A DNA stretch of 64,000 bases from Embleya sp049739465 (GTDB taxonomy: Bacteria > Actinomycetota > Actinomycetes > Streptomycetales > Streptomycetaceae): assembly GCF_049739465.1 (NCBI RefSeq), contig NZ_JBMHHY010000010.1, forward strand, positions 124,001 to 188,000, written 5' to 3'. Each line of letters opens with the position of its first letter. The first letter of the stretch is position 1. Shown in pieces: positions 51,633-60,835 of the stretch. A program made the translations under genes and the position numbers. The notes below the pieces were generated by a model, which was not told the origin of the DNA, did no database searches, and was given only the letters and a program-made list of their open reading frames with translations.

Positions 51633-51726
51633 GCCGTTCCCGACCAACGCGCCGCGTCGGCGCCGGGTCGAGCCGGGTTCTCCAGCGGACCCGGCTCGAC
51701 CGCTGTCCCGCACCGAGGCGAGGACG

Positions 51727-54585
51727 CTACTGCCGCAGCCGGGTGCGGACCGCTGCCGCGTGGTCGTGGCCGAGGTCGTCGAGGATGGCGAGTGCGCGGT
51801 GCCACGCGTCACGGGCCCTGGGGAGGCCGCCCAGGGCCTGGTGGCTGTCGCCGAGCCGGGTCAGGGTCTCCGCCTCGTAGTAGCGGTCCCCACCGTCCCG
51901 GTGCAGTTCCAGGGCTTGGTCGTAGTGGTCCACCGCCCATCGGTGCCGTCCGAGGCAGGCGTACGCGAAGCCGAGGCTGTCCAGGGCGTTGGCCGTGCAG
52001 TAACGATCGCCGAGTCGTCGGGCCAGGACGAGCGACCGCCGGCAGTAGGTCAGGGCCCGTTGCTGGTCGCCCAGGTGCGCGTATGCCTCGCCGAGCATGT
52101 TGAGGGCCCTGGCCTGCCCGTCGCGGTGGTCCGCGGCCCGCAACATTTCGAAGGCCAGCAGGGCGTGCTTCAGGGACTCCGGGTAGTGGCGCAGGCTGTT
52201 GAAGAGCAGTGTCAGATTGCGGTGCGTGTGGGCCTGGCCGACCAGGTCGCCGACGTCGTGGAACAGGGCGAGTGCCGCCTCGAAGTGGCGGCGCGCGTCC
52301 GCGTTTTGGCCCAGTCGAGCGCAGCACCGGCCGAGGACCCGGTGGGTGTGGGCCAGTCCTACCGGGTCGTTGAGGCGGTGTGCCGCCTCCAACGCGCACA
52401 TCTGCATCGTGAGTTGCTGCTGCCAGTGCCCTCGCAGGTCGAGGAAGTCCGTCAGGCACCAGGCCAGCCGCCAGGCATGGGCGTCGAAGCCGGTGTCGGC
52501 GGCCAGCCGAACGGCGGCGAGAAGCACCCGTTGTTCGGCGGCGACCCAGGCCACCGCGTGATCCCGGTCGGTCAGCTGCTCCGGGCTGCTCCCGGGCTCG
52601 ATCCGCTCCCGGGCCGCCGGCACCGAATCCCGATGCGGATCCATCATCTGCGCGGCCCGGTACGCCGTATGCAGGTAGTGGTCGAGAATCCGCCGCGTCG
52701 CCGCGCTGCGTTCCGCGGGGCGCTCGTGGGCCTCCGCGAGCTCGACGGCGTAGGCACGGAGCAGGTCGTGGCAGGCGAACCGGCCGGGCAGGTGCTCGGT
52801 GACCAGATTCACCCGGGCCAGATCCTCGAGCAGCCGGCGTGCCCGGGACTCCGGAACGGCTGCCAGGCCGGCTGCCGCGGGCGGCGTGATGTCCGGTCCG
52901 GGGTGCAGGCCCAGCAGTTGGAAGAGCCTGGCCGCTGCGGTGTCGAGAGTGCGGTGTGAGCAGGAGAACACCGCCCGTACGTCGGTGGCCCGGTCATCGC
53001 CGGCGAAGAGGTCGAGGGCGGTGCGGGCGGCGCTCAGTTCGCCGGCGAGCGCACCGAGTGAGAAGTCGCGGTGGGTGGCCGCCCGGGCGGCGACGATGGC
53101 CAGGGCCAGCGGCAGCCCCGCGCACCGGGTGATGAGCTCGTCGGTCGCCTGCGGTTCCGCCGCCACCCGATGCGGGCCGATCCGGCCGGCCAGCAACTTC
53201 CTGGCCTCGGCGGCGGGCAGCACATCGAGGACGGTCGGCGCGGCCCCCTCGGCGGCGACCAGGCCAGGCATCCGGTTGCGACTGGTCACCAGCACCAGGC
53301 AGCCGGGCGAACCGGGTAGAAGCGGACGGATCTGCTCGGCGTGCGCGGCGTTGTCCAACACCACCAGTACACGACGGCCGGACAGCAGGCTGCGGTACAG
53401 CGCGCTCTGCGCCTGGACGCTGACCGGAATACGCTGCTGCGGCACCGCGAACGCGTCCAGGAACCCCCGCACCGCCTCTGCCGGCGTCACCGCCGGCCCA
53501 CCCGGGGAGAATCCCCTGAGGTCGACGAACAACTGCCCGTCCGGGAACCGATCGGCCCGACGGTGGGCCCAGCGCACCGCGAGGGCGGTCTTCCCCACGC
53601 CTGCGGCACCGGTGATCATCGCGATCGTCACCGCGTCGGCGCGTGGCGCCGGGCAATCGAGCAGGTCGTCGAGTTGCCCCAGCTCGTTGCCGCGTCCCAC
53701 GAACACGGGCAGGTCCGGGGGGAGTTGGGCGGGGACCTCGGCCCCGGCGGGAGGCCGTGCCTCGGCCCCGGCCGCCTCCCGCCGGGGCCCTTCGACCGGG
53801 GCGGCGCGGCGAACGGCCACCGTCCCTTCGGCGTCGTTTCGCCGGCTCAGCAGCGCGGCGTGTGCCGCGGCCAGTTCAGGCCCGGGATCGACGCCGAGTT
53901 CGGCGGCGAGCCGACGCCGGACGCTCTCGTAGACGACGAACGCCTTTCCGCGGTGCCCGGCCAGTTGGTGCGCCCGGATCAGCCGCGCCTGCGTGGCCTC
54001 GTCGAAAGGGTGGCAGCACGCCTCCTCTTCCAGGAGCGGCAGTGCTTCGGCCGCGGCACCCGAGGCCAGCAACGCGTCCACGTACCGGGCCAGCACGGTC
54101 CGGCGCTCGCCGAGCAGGCGGACTACCTTGGGGTGGTCGGCGAGGACCGGCACGTCGGCCAGGGGTGGCCCCTGCCAGCACCCCAGTGCGTCCCCGAGCA
54201 ACCGGGTCACCAGGGGGAGTTCGCCGGCACGCACGGCCTCGTCGGCTGCGGCGACCAGTCCGCGGAACCGCGCCAGGTCCACGCCGCCGTCCGCGAGCTG
54301 AAGTGCGTACCCGTCGCCGACTGCGGGGATGACCACGCTCGGGGTGCGCCGCACGCGGTCCGGCTCCAGGAGTCGGCGCAGGTGTTTGACGTAGCCCTGG
54401 ATGACGTTCGTCGCAGTGGCCGGTGGACTGTCCCGCCACAGCGCGTCCACCAAGTCGGCCCGCGACCACGGCTGTCCGACCGTCAACGCCAGCAGCCCCA
54501 GGAACCCGCGCTGTCTCGCGCGACCGAGATCGATCTCGGTACCGTCCCGCCACGCGCGGACTCGCCCCAGGATTTGCACGTGCAT
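51727..54585 (-). CDS. AfsR-like SARP regulator (BTAD, NB-ARC, TPR)
   Basis: The 952-residue protein has, in order: an OmpR-type winged helix (MHVQILGRVRAWRDGTEIDL, ADLVDALWRDSPP, residues 1-90); a bacterial transcriptional activator domain (about 95-245, ending AELGVDPGPELAAAHAALL); an NB-ARC ATPase (P-loop ITGAAGVGKTAL, VLVVLDNAA, VLVTSRNRMPG, GLPLALAIVAAR); and C-terminal TPR repeats (GDLVGQAHTHRNLTLLFNSL, LARRLGDRYCTANALDSLGF). This is the AfsR/SARP large-regulator type, which activates secondary metabolism genes. ATG 54585 has GGGGTGGGG upstream. It faces a divergent methyltransferase 692 bp away and is the likely activator of nearby pathway genes. Confidence 0.92.
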   Translation of the reverse strand: MHVQILGRVRAWRDGTEIDLGRARQRGFLGLLALTVGQPWSRADLVDALWRDSPPATATNVIQGYVKHLRRLLEPDRVRRTPSVVIPAVGDGYALQLADGGVDLARFRGLVAAADEAVRAGELPLVTRLLGDALGCWQGPPLADVPVLADHPKVVRLLGERRTVLARYVDALLASGAAAEALPLLEEEACCHPFDEATQARLIRAHQLAGHRGKAFVVYESVRRRLAAELGVDPGPELAAAHAALLSRRNDAEGTVAVRRAAPVEGPRREAAGAEARPPAGAEVPAQLPPDLPVFVGRGNELGQLDDLLDCPAPRADAVTIAMITGAAGVGKTALAVRWAHRRADRFPDGQLFVDLRGFSPGGPAVTPAEAVRGFLDAFAVPQQRIPVSVQAQSALYRSLLSGRRVLVVLDNAAHAEQIRPLLPGSPGCLVLVTSRNRMPGLVAAEGAAPTVLDVLPAAEARKLLAGRIGPHRVAAEPQATDELITRCAGLPLALAIVAARAATHRDFSLGALAGELSAARTALDLFAGDDRATDVRAVFSCSHRTLDTAAARLFQLLGLHPGPDITPPAAAGLAAVPESRARRLLEDLARVNLVTEHLPGRFACHDLLRAYAVELAEAHERPAERSAATRRILDHYLHTAYRAAQMMDPHRDSVPAARERIEPGSSPEQLTDRDHAVAWVAAEQRVLLAAVRLAADTGFDAHAWRLAWCLTDFLDLRGHWQQQLTMQMCALEAAHRLNDPVGLAHTHRVLGRCCARLGQNADARRHFEAALALFHDVGDLVGQAHTHRNLTLLFNSLRHYPESLKHALLAFEMLRAADHRDGQARALNMLGEAYAHLGDQQRALTYCRRSLVLARRLGDRYCTANALDSLGFAYACLGRHRWAVDHYDQALELHRDGGDRYYEAETLTRLGDSHQALGGLPRARDAWHRALAILDDLGHDHAAAVRTRLRQ

Positions 54586-55277
54586 CCGCCCCACCCCCAC
54601 CCAGACGGGCTCAGACCGCAGAGGTCCAGATGTGCACGGACACAACAAAGCAGGCGTTGGAATCCACGTCCAGTTGCCATTCGGCCACATTCCGCGACAC
54701 TTCGCGTTCCAGCCTTCGTAGCCCGGCCGTCCGTGCGACCCCGCCCGACCGTCGGCCCGACCCGGGCGGCAACACCGGCCCGTACCCGCGGCCATGGTCA
54801 CGGTCCGGCGGGTTCGCCGACGGGCTCGGTGCATACGGAGTTTCTCGCCCCGCCCGAGATCAGTCTCCCGTCCCGCCCGTGGGCCAGGAGCAGGGCGTGG
54901 TCGGTGGCAGTGGCGGACGTGGTCATCCCGGCGAAGGTGGGTTCGCGGTGGCCGGTTCGGGTGTGCCGAGCCGCGCGGGGAACGGCCCCGCACTCGACGA
55001 GGCAGGCCCGTCCGGCGAGTTGCGCCCCGCGAACTCCACCGAACCACGGTGCCGGCCGAGACCTGTGGGTGTTCCGCGGCCTGCCGCCGGATCGATCGGG
55101 GAGTCTCGTCTCGTCACACACCGACAGAGAGGGGCGGGGTGTCGGTGGGGTTCGGCTTGCGTGGCCGGCGACCGGCACACCCGCCCGAGCGGGAGGCCGG
55201 GCGGGGCTCGCGAGCGGGCTGCGCGCGCGAGCGGTTTGTTCAAGACCGTGCAGCGCGGTGCGTTCGAACCTGTACGC
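54586..55277. other. Long divergent intergenic region
   Basis: About 690 bases between the SARP and methyltransferase starts. No intact gene is supported. Both promoters must lie here, but I see no clear heptamer array typical of SARP binding. Confidence 0.4.
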
Positions 55278-55931
55278 ATGACCGAACGAGCTTTCACCCC
55301 CGCATTGGGCCGTTTCGCCCCAACGCGCTTCTACGATCCGCTTGTCGCCCTGACGCGCGAACGTCTGTGGCGTGGCCTGCATGCCATGCATGTGGCCCCG
55401 CGGCCCGAGGATGTGATCATCGACGTGGGCTGCGGTACCGGTTCACTGGCGTCGTTATTGAGCCGTGTCGAGCCGCGCGCGCGGCTCGTCGGCATCGACC
55501 CCGATCCTGACGTGCTGGCGGTGGCCCGAGGAAAGGCCGACGCCGCGGGCGTGGCGCCGGAATGGCGGGTCGGCATGGGCGACACGCTGACGGAGATCCT
55601 GGGCGCCGGCTCGGCGACCACCGTCGTCTCCAGTCTCGTGCTCCACCAATGCCCGATGGCGATGAAGCGGGCGATCCTCGCGTCCATGTTCGCGGTGCTG
55701 AGACCCGGCGGAAGGCTGGTGATCGCCGACTATGGGTTGCAGCGGACAAGGCGCATGCGCCTCGCGTTCCGTGTCGTGCAATTGGCGGACGGCAGGGACG
55801 ACACCCAGCCCAACGCCGACGGTGTCCTGCCGGGATTGATGTCCGACGCCGGATTCCGCGACCCGCGCGAGGTCGAGGTGGTGTCAACGGTCACCGGCTC
55901 GATCTCGGTTTACGTCGCCCATCGCGACTGA
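55278..55931 (+). CDS. SAM-dependent methyltransferase (UbiE/Coq5-like)
   Basis: The 217-residue protein has motif I VIIDVGCGTGSLASLLS, motif post-I LVGIDPDPDVL, a central VVSSLVLHQCP, and LRPGGRLVIADYG. This is the UbiE/COQ5-like group of class I methyltransferases. Its start TRFYDPLVALTRERLWRGL fits small-molecule methylation. ATG 55278 is the natural start although the ribosome site is weak. Its last 48 bases overlap the convergent AraC gene. Confidence 0.85.
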   Translation: MTERAFTPALGRFAPTRFYDPLVALTRERLWRGLHAMHVAPRPEDVIIDVGCGTGSLASLLSRVEPRARLVGIDPDPDVLAVARGKADAAGVAPEWRVGMGDTLTEILGAGSATTVVSSLVLHQCPMAMKRAILASMFAVLRPGGRLVIADYGLQRTRRMRLAFRVVQLADGRDDTQPNADGVLPGLMSDAGFRDPREVEVVSTVTGSISVYVAHRD

Positions 55932-56591
55932 GGGGCGTAACACCGGCAGCATGGCCGACGGCGTGAGCCCCATCATCTCGCGCATCCGCCTGTTGAAATG
56001 CGCCTGGTCGGCGAAGCCGCCCGTGATCGCCGCCTCGGCCGGCGACTGGCCCTCGTACAGTGCCTGGGCCGCGCGGCCCAGGCACTGCCAGATCCGCCAG
56101 CGCGCGAGTGGCAGGCCCAACTGACCCCGTGCCAGGGCGCGAAGACGTTGCGGTGACAGTCCGACCTGCGCGGCGAGGGCAGGCATCGAAACCCTCCGGT
56201 GCGCCAGGGTGTTCATCGCCTCCACCAGGCGGGCGTCCAGTTCGCTCGATCGGTGCGCGCCGGCGGGCCGGATGCTCTCCTCGCTGAGGTCACGCATCCC
56301 GGGGGCCGGGGTGATGCCTTGCTCGCAACGTCGACGCAGCCGATCCGCGAACGCGCAGTGTGGCTCGACAAAGAACGTGAGCACGGCCGGCGCCGGCAAC
56401 ATTCGATGCCGCACCATCGGCGGCACGATCAGTGCTCCGGCTCGATGACGGGTGCCGAATGCGTCCAGCATCGTCAGCTCGCCCCGGGCCGCGATGGAGA
56501 CTTGGAAGGCGGCGTGACCATGAAAGGTGTTGCCGACCGACGGACCCCCATACAACAGGTAGCCCTCGCGGACGGCGAAACGCGGCACCAT
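55884..56591 (-). CDS. AraC-family transcriptional regulator
   Basis: The 235-residue protein has a cupin-like N-terminal half (EGYLLYGGPSVGNTFHGHAA, FQVSIAARGELTML) and a C-terminal AraC DNA-binding domain: MPALAAQVGLSPQRLRALAR and SPAEAAITGGFADQAHFNRR with MREMMGLTPSAM. GGGGAGGAG touches the ATG at 56591, so translation may begin at the next codon (GTG 56588). It overlaps the convergent methyltransferase by 48 bp. It lies 259 bp downstream of the E1-beta gene on the same strand and may regulate that cluster. Confidence 0.87.
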   Translation of the reverse strand: MVPRFAVREGYLLYGGPSVGNTFHGHAAFQVSIAARGELTMLDAFGTRHRAGALIVPPMVRHRMLPAPAVLTFFVEPHCAFADRLRRRCEQGITPAPGMRDLSEESIRPAGAHRSSELDARLVEAMNTLAHRRVSMPALAAQVGLSPQRLRALARGQLGLPLARWRIWQCLGRAAQALYEGQSPAEAAITGGFADQAHFNRRMREMMGLTPSAMLPVLRPSVAMGDVNRDRAGDR

Positions 56592-56733
56592 CTCCTCCCC
56601 GTCCTCCACATCCTCGATGTTGTCAGACCACGACGGCGTAGGGGAGGAGCCCGGTGGAGGAGAGTGTGCCGACGACGACGGCGGCATGGCATGGCCGCGG
56701 CCGAATGAACCGGCACCGAACCGATGGTTGCCG

Positions 56734-56761
56734 CCGGGAGCGGCGTGGATTCCGCTCCTGG
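56734..56761. terminator. Possible terminator after the E1-beta gene
   Basis: Arms ccgggagcgg (56734-56743) and ccgctcctgg (56752-56761) pair with one mismatch, in the gap between the gene cluster and the AraC gene. Confidence 0.4.
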
Positions 56762-56850
56762 AACTGCTCACGGTCCCCGTGGTAGCGGTTGTCGGACGTG
56801 CCGATCCTCCGCTGAATGGGTTGCGTAACGGCGCCGGGCCGGGGGTTGCT

Positions 56851-57813
56851 TCATGACTTCATGACCGCGCGCAGGGCGTTGCGCAGTTGGTCGCGGTGGG
56901 GTTGCAGGGCGCGGTCGAGGCGGAGGGCGAACGGCAGCACGGTGCCGTCCGGTCGGGTGATCCGCCGGGGCGGGGCGACAAGACGCATCTCCTCGGCCGC
57001 GGTGGCGAGGACCTCGGCGCCGATGCCGCAGCTGCGGTTGGAGTCGTCGATGACGACGAGGCGTCCGGTGCGTTCCAATGAGGCCGCCAGGGCCGGCCAG
57101 TCGAAGGGGTGGAGGGTGCGGGGGTCGAATACCTCGACGGAGATCTCCGGGGCGAGTTCCTCGGCGATGGCCAGTGCGTCGTGCACGAGGTGGCCGACGG
57201 CGACCGCGGTGACGTCGGTGCCCTCGCGGTGGATGCGGGCCGAGCCGAGCGGGATCGGTGCGAGTTCCCAGGTGACGGTCTCGCGGACCGGCAGCGCGGC
57301 GGCGGGGGCAAAGACGATCACCGGGTCCGGGTCGGCGATCGCGGAGCGCAGGAGTCCGTAGGCGTCGGTGGGCGTGGCCGGCACGACGGTCTTCATGCCG
57401 GCGTGGGCGAAGAGGCTGTAGGGGTGGTCGGAGTGCTGGCCGGCCCAGCCGTCCCTGGAGCCGGAGCCCGGGACCAGGCAGGTCAGCGGGACGCCGGCCT
57501 GACCACCTGTCATCAGGGAGAACTTGTGGGCCTGGTTGACGAGTTGCTCGAAGACGAGGAAGAGCAGCGAGGGGATCTGGAATTCGATCACCGGCCGCCG
57601 TCCGGTCAGGGCGGCGCCGATGGCCATGGAGGTGAAGGCCTGCTCGGAGAGCGGGGTGTCGACGATCCGGCCGGGGCCGAAGCGGTCGAGCAGGTTGAGG
57701 GTGGGGCCGGCCATGCCCGCGCCGATGTCCTCGCCGAAGACGCAGACCGCCGGGTCCTCGGCGAGGGCGTCGGTGAGCGCCCGGTTGAGTGCCTTGGTGT
57801 AGGAGAGCCTCAT
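56851..57813 (-). CDS. 2-oxoacid dehydrogenase E1 component, beta subunit
   Basis: The 320-residue protein has the pyruvate/branched-chain E1-beta layout: YTKALNRALTDALAEDPAVC, GEDIGAGM, RIVDTPLSEQAFTSMAIGAA, and the HSDHPYSLFAHAGMK segment, with a transketolase C-terminal domain (VDPRTLHPFDW-type, here VFDPRTLHPFDW). Together with the alpha subunit it decarboxylates a 2-oxoacid using thiamine diphosphate. Its ATG overlaps the alpha-subunit stop (ATGA), so translation is coupled. No E2 or E3 gene is in the window. Confidence 0.92.
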   Translation of the reverse strand: MRLSYTKALNRALTDALAEDPAVCVFGEDIGAGMAGPTLNLLDRFGPGRIVDTPLSEQAFTSMAIGAALTGRRPVIEFQIPSLLFLVFEQLVNQAHKFSLMTGGQAGVPLTCLVPGSGSRDGWAGQHSDHPYSLFAHAGMKTVVPATPTDAYGLLRSAIADPDPVIVFAPAAALPVRETVTWELAPIPLGSARIHREGTDVTAVAVGHLVHDALAIAEELAPEISVEVFDPRTLHPFDWPALAASLERTGRLVVIDDSNRSCGIGAEVLATAAEEMRLVAPPRRITRPDGTVLPFALRLDRALQPHRDQLRNALRAVMKS

Positions 57814-58811
57814 CCCGTCGACCCCGCCCTCGGGCGCAGCCCGTCGGCGTAGAGATGGTCCGCAGCCCGTTCCGGGTCCGGGTGTTCGGAGGCGAGGGCG
57901 AACTGCTGTGCGGCGGCCAGCTGTTCGGCGACCGAGGTGTCCAGTTGCGCGGCGCGGCCGTGGGGCAGGAGTGCGGCGGCGCGCGGCAGCGGGTCGAGGC
58001 TGCGCCAGTCGGCGATCTCCTCCGGGGTGCGGTAGTGCAGTTTCATCAGCCGTTCCATGGTGTGGTGCCCCTCGAAGCGGTAGGTGCGGCACTCGAGCAG
58101 GCCGGGACCGCCGCCGCCGGCGGCCCGTTCGACGGCCTCGGCGGCAGCCGCGCGGACGGCCTCGGTGTCCATCCCGTCCACCTCGGCGGCCGGGATCCCG
58201 AAGGCGGCGGCCCGGCCGATGGCGCTGCCCGCCACTGCGGTGGCGGCCGGCAGCGTGGTGGCGTAGCCGTTGTTCTCGCAGACGAACAGCACCGGCAACT
58301 GCCACATGGCGGCCAGGTTGAAGGACTCCAGCAGGACGCCCTGGTTGAGTGCGCCGTCGCCGAAGAAGGCGACGGCGACCCGGTCCTCGCCGGCCTGCCG
58401 GGCGGACCAGGCGGCGCCGACCGCGATCGGGCCGCCGGCGCCGACCATGCCGTTGGCACCCAGGATGCCGAGGGAGAAGTCGGCGGCGTGCATCGAGCCG
58501 CCCCGGCCCTTGTTCAACCCGGCGGTACGGCCCAGGAGTTCGGCCAACAGCCGGTCCGGGGCCGCGCCCTTGGCGAGCACATGGCCGTGGCCCCGATGGG
58601 TGGAGGTGATCCGGTCCTGCGGGCGCAGTGCGGCGCAGACGCCGACGGCCACCGCCTCCTGCCCGATGTAGGGATGGATACCGCCGATGATCGCCCCGGA
58701 CTTCACCAGGCCGAGCGCGAGTTCCTCGAAGCTGCGGATCAGCCGCAACATCCGGTAGCGCGCGGCGGGGGAGCCGAGGCCGGCGGAGTCGGGGTGGGCG
58801 GGGTCGGTCAC
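57810..58811 (-). CDS. 2-oxoacid dehydrogenase E1 component, alpha subunit
   Basis: The 333-residue protein has the E1-alpha features: GGIHPYIGQEAVAVGVCAAL, STHRGHGHVLAKG, GRGGSMHAAD, and the thiamine-diphosphate motif GDGALNQGVLLESFNLAAMW followed by LPVLFVCENNGYA. GTG 58811 overlaps the stop of the dioxygenase gene (GTGA). It forms a heterotetramer with the beta subunit. In this context the substrate may be an aryl glyoxylate or phenylpyruvate-derived 2-oxoacid; that is inference. Confidence 0.92.
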   Translation of the reverse strand: MTDPAHPDSAGLGSPAARYRMLRLIRSFEELALGLVKSGAIIGGIHPYIGQEAVAVGVCAALRPQDRITSTHRGHGHVLAKGAAPDRLLAELLGRTAGLNKGRGGSMHAADFSLGILGANGMVGAGGPIAVGAAWSARQAGEDRVAVAFFGDGALNQGVLLESFNLAAMWQLPVLFVCENNGYATTLPAATAVAGSAIGRAAAFGIPAAEVDGMDTEAVRAAAAEAVERAAGGGGPGLLECRTYRFEGHHTMERLMKLHYRTPEEIADWRSLDPLPRAAALLPHGRAAQLDTSVAEQLAAAQQFALASEHPDPERAADHLYADGLRPRAGSTG

Positions 58812-59722
58812 CGGGTTCCCCGCCAGATGACGGGGCAGATCTGCGGGTCGGCGTAGTCGGGGCGGCCGCCGGGGGTGCGGCGGACCACCACGTCGTGGTT
58901 GTACGAGGCGGGGGTGCCGTCCGGGCGGGTGGCGTGGCGGTACCGGTTGCCGCCGTCCTGAAGGTGCAGTGAGATGGCCCGGCGCGGGGTGTCGGCCAGG
59001 TTGGCGCCGCTGCCGTGGTAGGTGCGGCAGTGGTGGAAGCTGACGTGCCCGCGCGGGATGACGACGGGGATCTTGCGCACCTGTTCGCCGTTGTGGTGGG
59101 CGTTGGCGGCGAGGATCGATTCCAGTTCGGCGCGGTCGCGCCGGGCGAAGTGCCGGGTGGCATCCTCCCCGGAGGGGAGTTCCTGCCAGCGGTTGCTGCC
59201 GTCGATCATGGTGATGGTGCCGTTCTCCACCCCGCAGTCGTGGAAGGGGATGAAGGCGGTCAACATGTCGTCCGAGGACGAGGTGTGCCAGTAGTGCTTG
59301 TCGAAATGCCACGGCACCTGGTTGGAGGGCTCCTCGGGCACGGGCGGCTTGAGGATCAGGGTCGACTGGAAGACCCGGATCTCCTCGGTTCCGGCAAGCA
59401 GTGCGGCGACCGCGCCGACCAGCGGCTTGCGCAGGATCGCGGCGATCGCGTCGCTCTCGTAGTGCACGTAGTCGTTGTGCCGCTGGACCGGTCCGTGCGA
59501 GGGTTCCCAGGAGGCCAGGTTCGGCGGCCGGACGGCGAGGGTGCGGTCTCGGTGGCCTTCGTAGTACTTCTCGGTGGCCGCCTGGAGGGTGTCCAGCTCC
59601 TCGTCGGTGAACAGCCGGTGGGAGAGGTACCAGCCGTGCTCGCGGTAGCCCGCCACCTCCTCGGGCGTGGGCAGCAGGGCGCGCTCGCCCCGGGCCAGGA
59701 CGAACTCGGGTGCGGTGGTCAT
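58808..59722 (-). CDS. Phytanoyl-CoA-dioxygenase-family Fe(II)/2-oxoglutarate enzyme
   Basis: The 304-residue protein shows the PhyH fold: VPWHFDKHYWHT with the HxD pair (H139, D141), a distal His in FHHCRTYHGSG (H236), and an Arg in the following RRAISLHLQDG that can bind 2-oxoglutarate. The iron triad is complete. Members hydroxylate or desaturate small molecules, often in biosynthetic clusters. GGAGGAG lies before ATG 59722. It sits between the HPPD-like gene and E1-alpha and shares a GTGA overlap with the latter, so it is part of the pathway. Confidence 0.87.
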   Translation of the reverse strand: MTTAPEFVLARGERALLPTPEEVAGYREHGWYLSHRLFTDEELDTLQAATEKYYEGHRDRTLAVRPPNLASWEPSHGPVQRHNDYVHYESDAIAAILRKPLVGAVAALLAGTEEIRVFQSTLILKPPVPEEPSNQVPWHFDKHYWHTSSSDDMLTAFIPFHDCGVENGTITMIDGSNRWQELPSGEDATRHFARRDRAELESILAANAHHNGEQVRKIPVVIPRGHVSFHHCRTYHGSGANLADTPRRAISLHLQDGGNRYRHATRPDGTPASYNHDVVVRRTPGGRPDYADPQICPVIWRGTR

Positions 59723-59794
59723 GGGGTGCTCCTCCTCGGAGGTCGGACGGACGCGTCGCACGGACGGGTCGGACGGACGAGTCGGGCCGGCGGG

Positions 59795-60784
59795 TCAGAC
59801 GGAAGCGGCTGCGCGTTGGCGCTCGACGGCCTCGTAGAGGGCCTTGATGTTGGCGGTGCCGAAGGTGCCTGCGCCCCGGCGCTCGATCACCTCCAGGAAG
59901 AAGGTCCGCCGGGGGTGGGTCGAGCGGGCGAAGATCTGGAACAGCAGGCCGCCGTGGTCCTGGTCGACCAGCACGTCCAGCTCGCGCAGCGTCTGCACCG
60001 GAATCGCGGTGCTGTCCAGGCGCTCGGCCAGGCCGTCGTAGTAGGTGCCGGGGGTGGAGAGGAACTCGATGCCGTGCGACCTGGCGGTGCGGACGGCGGT
60101 GGTGATGTCGTCGGTACGGAACGCCAGGTGCTGGACGCCCGCGCCGTCGTGGTCGGCGAGGAAGGTGTCGATCTGGCCGGCCCGGCGGCTGGTGTCCGGT
60201 TCGATCAGAGTGAAGGTGACGCCCTCGGAGGCGCTCTGCACCACGCTGGAGTCCATCGCCTGCTCGCCGACCTCGATGTACTCGTCGAAGATCCGGTGGA
60301 AGCCGAGTGCGGCCTCGCAAAACCGTACGGCGTCCGCGAGTTGCCCGGCGGGGACGCAGATGGCGGCGTGGTCGATGGCGTCCAGCAGTTCGCCGCCGGT
60401 GTGGGCCGGTTCGTCCCGCAGCGGGACGAACCGCAGCGCGGTGTCGCCGAAGCCGGCGATCAGCCCGCCGGCCCGGTCCAGGACCACGGCGCCGTGCCGC
60501 TCGGCCCGCTCCAGCGCGGCCTGCGGGTCGGTGCAACCGAGCGCCAGCGCGGCGACGCCCTCGCCGTGCCGCTCGACGTAGCGGGCCACCGGGTGATCGG
60601 TGTTCTCGCTGGAATGGAGCAGCAGTCGGATGGCGCCCTGGTGGAGGTGGATGGTCTGCACCTCGGGCTGCCCCCCGGGCGGGTCGGTGTCGCGCAGGAA
60701 GCCGAAGCCGGTCTGGAGTTCGGCGGCGGTCTGCGCGGCGTCCGCGCAGTGGTACTCGACATGGGTGATCGTCTGGATGGACAA
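59795..60784 (-). CDS. 4-hydroxyphenylpyruvate dioxygenase / hydroxymandelate synthase-type enzyme
   Basis: The 329-residue protein has two VOC halves and the iron triad of the HPPD/HmaS family: H139 (AIDHAAICV), H219 (VQHLAFRT) and E298 (FFLEVIE). It ends with GAGTFGTANIKALYEAVERQ. HPPD makes homogentisate and HmaS makes 4-hydroxymandelate from the same substrate; they differ in a few pocket residues I cannot assign without alignment. The neighbours favour the HmaS-like role. It starts at TTG 60784 with AGGAG upstream; no ATG is near. Confidence 0.88.
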   Translation of the reverse strand: MSIQTITHVEYHCADAAQTAAELQTGFGFLRDTDPPGGQPEVQTIHLHQGAIRLLLHSSENTDHPVARYVERHGEGVAALALGCTDPQAALERAERHGAVVLDRAGGLIAGFGDTALRFVPLRDEPAHTGGELLDAIDHAAICVPAGQLADAVRFCEAALGFHRIFDEYIEVGEQAMDSSVVQSASEGVTFTLIEPDTSRRAGQIDTFLADHDGAGVQHLAFRTDDITTAVRTARSHGIEFLSTPGTYYDGLAERLDSTAIPVQTLRELDVLVDQDHGGLLFQIFARSTHPRRTFFLEVIERRGAGTFGTANIKALYEAVERQRAAASV

Positions 60785-60835
60785 CTGGGCTCCTGGCGGA
60801 AGGAGTTGGGAGCGGAGGGCGCAGGCTGGGGCGGC

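Noticed and set aside
54798..54926. Short minus-strand frame MTTSATATDHALLLAHG
   Set aside because: No ribosome site and no recognisable family; it is probably chance in GC-rich DNA.
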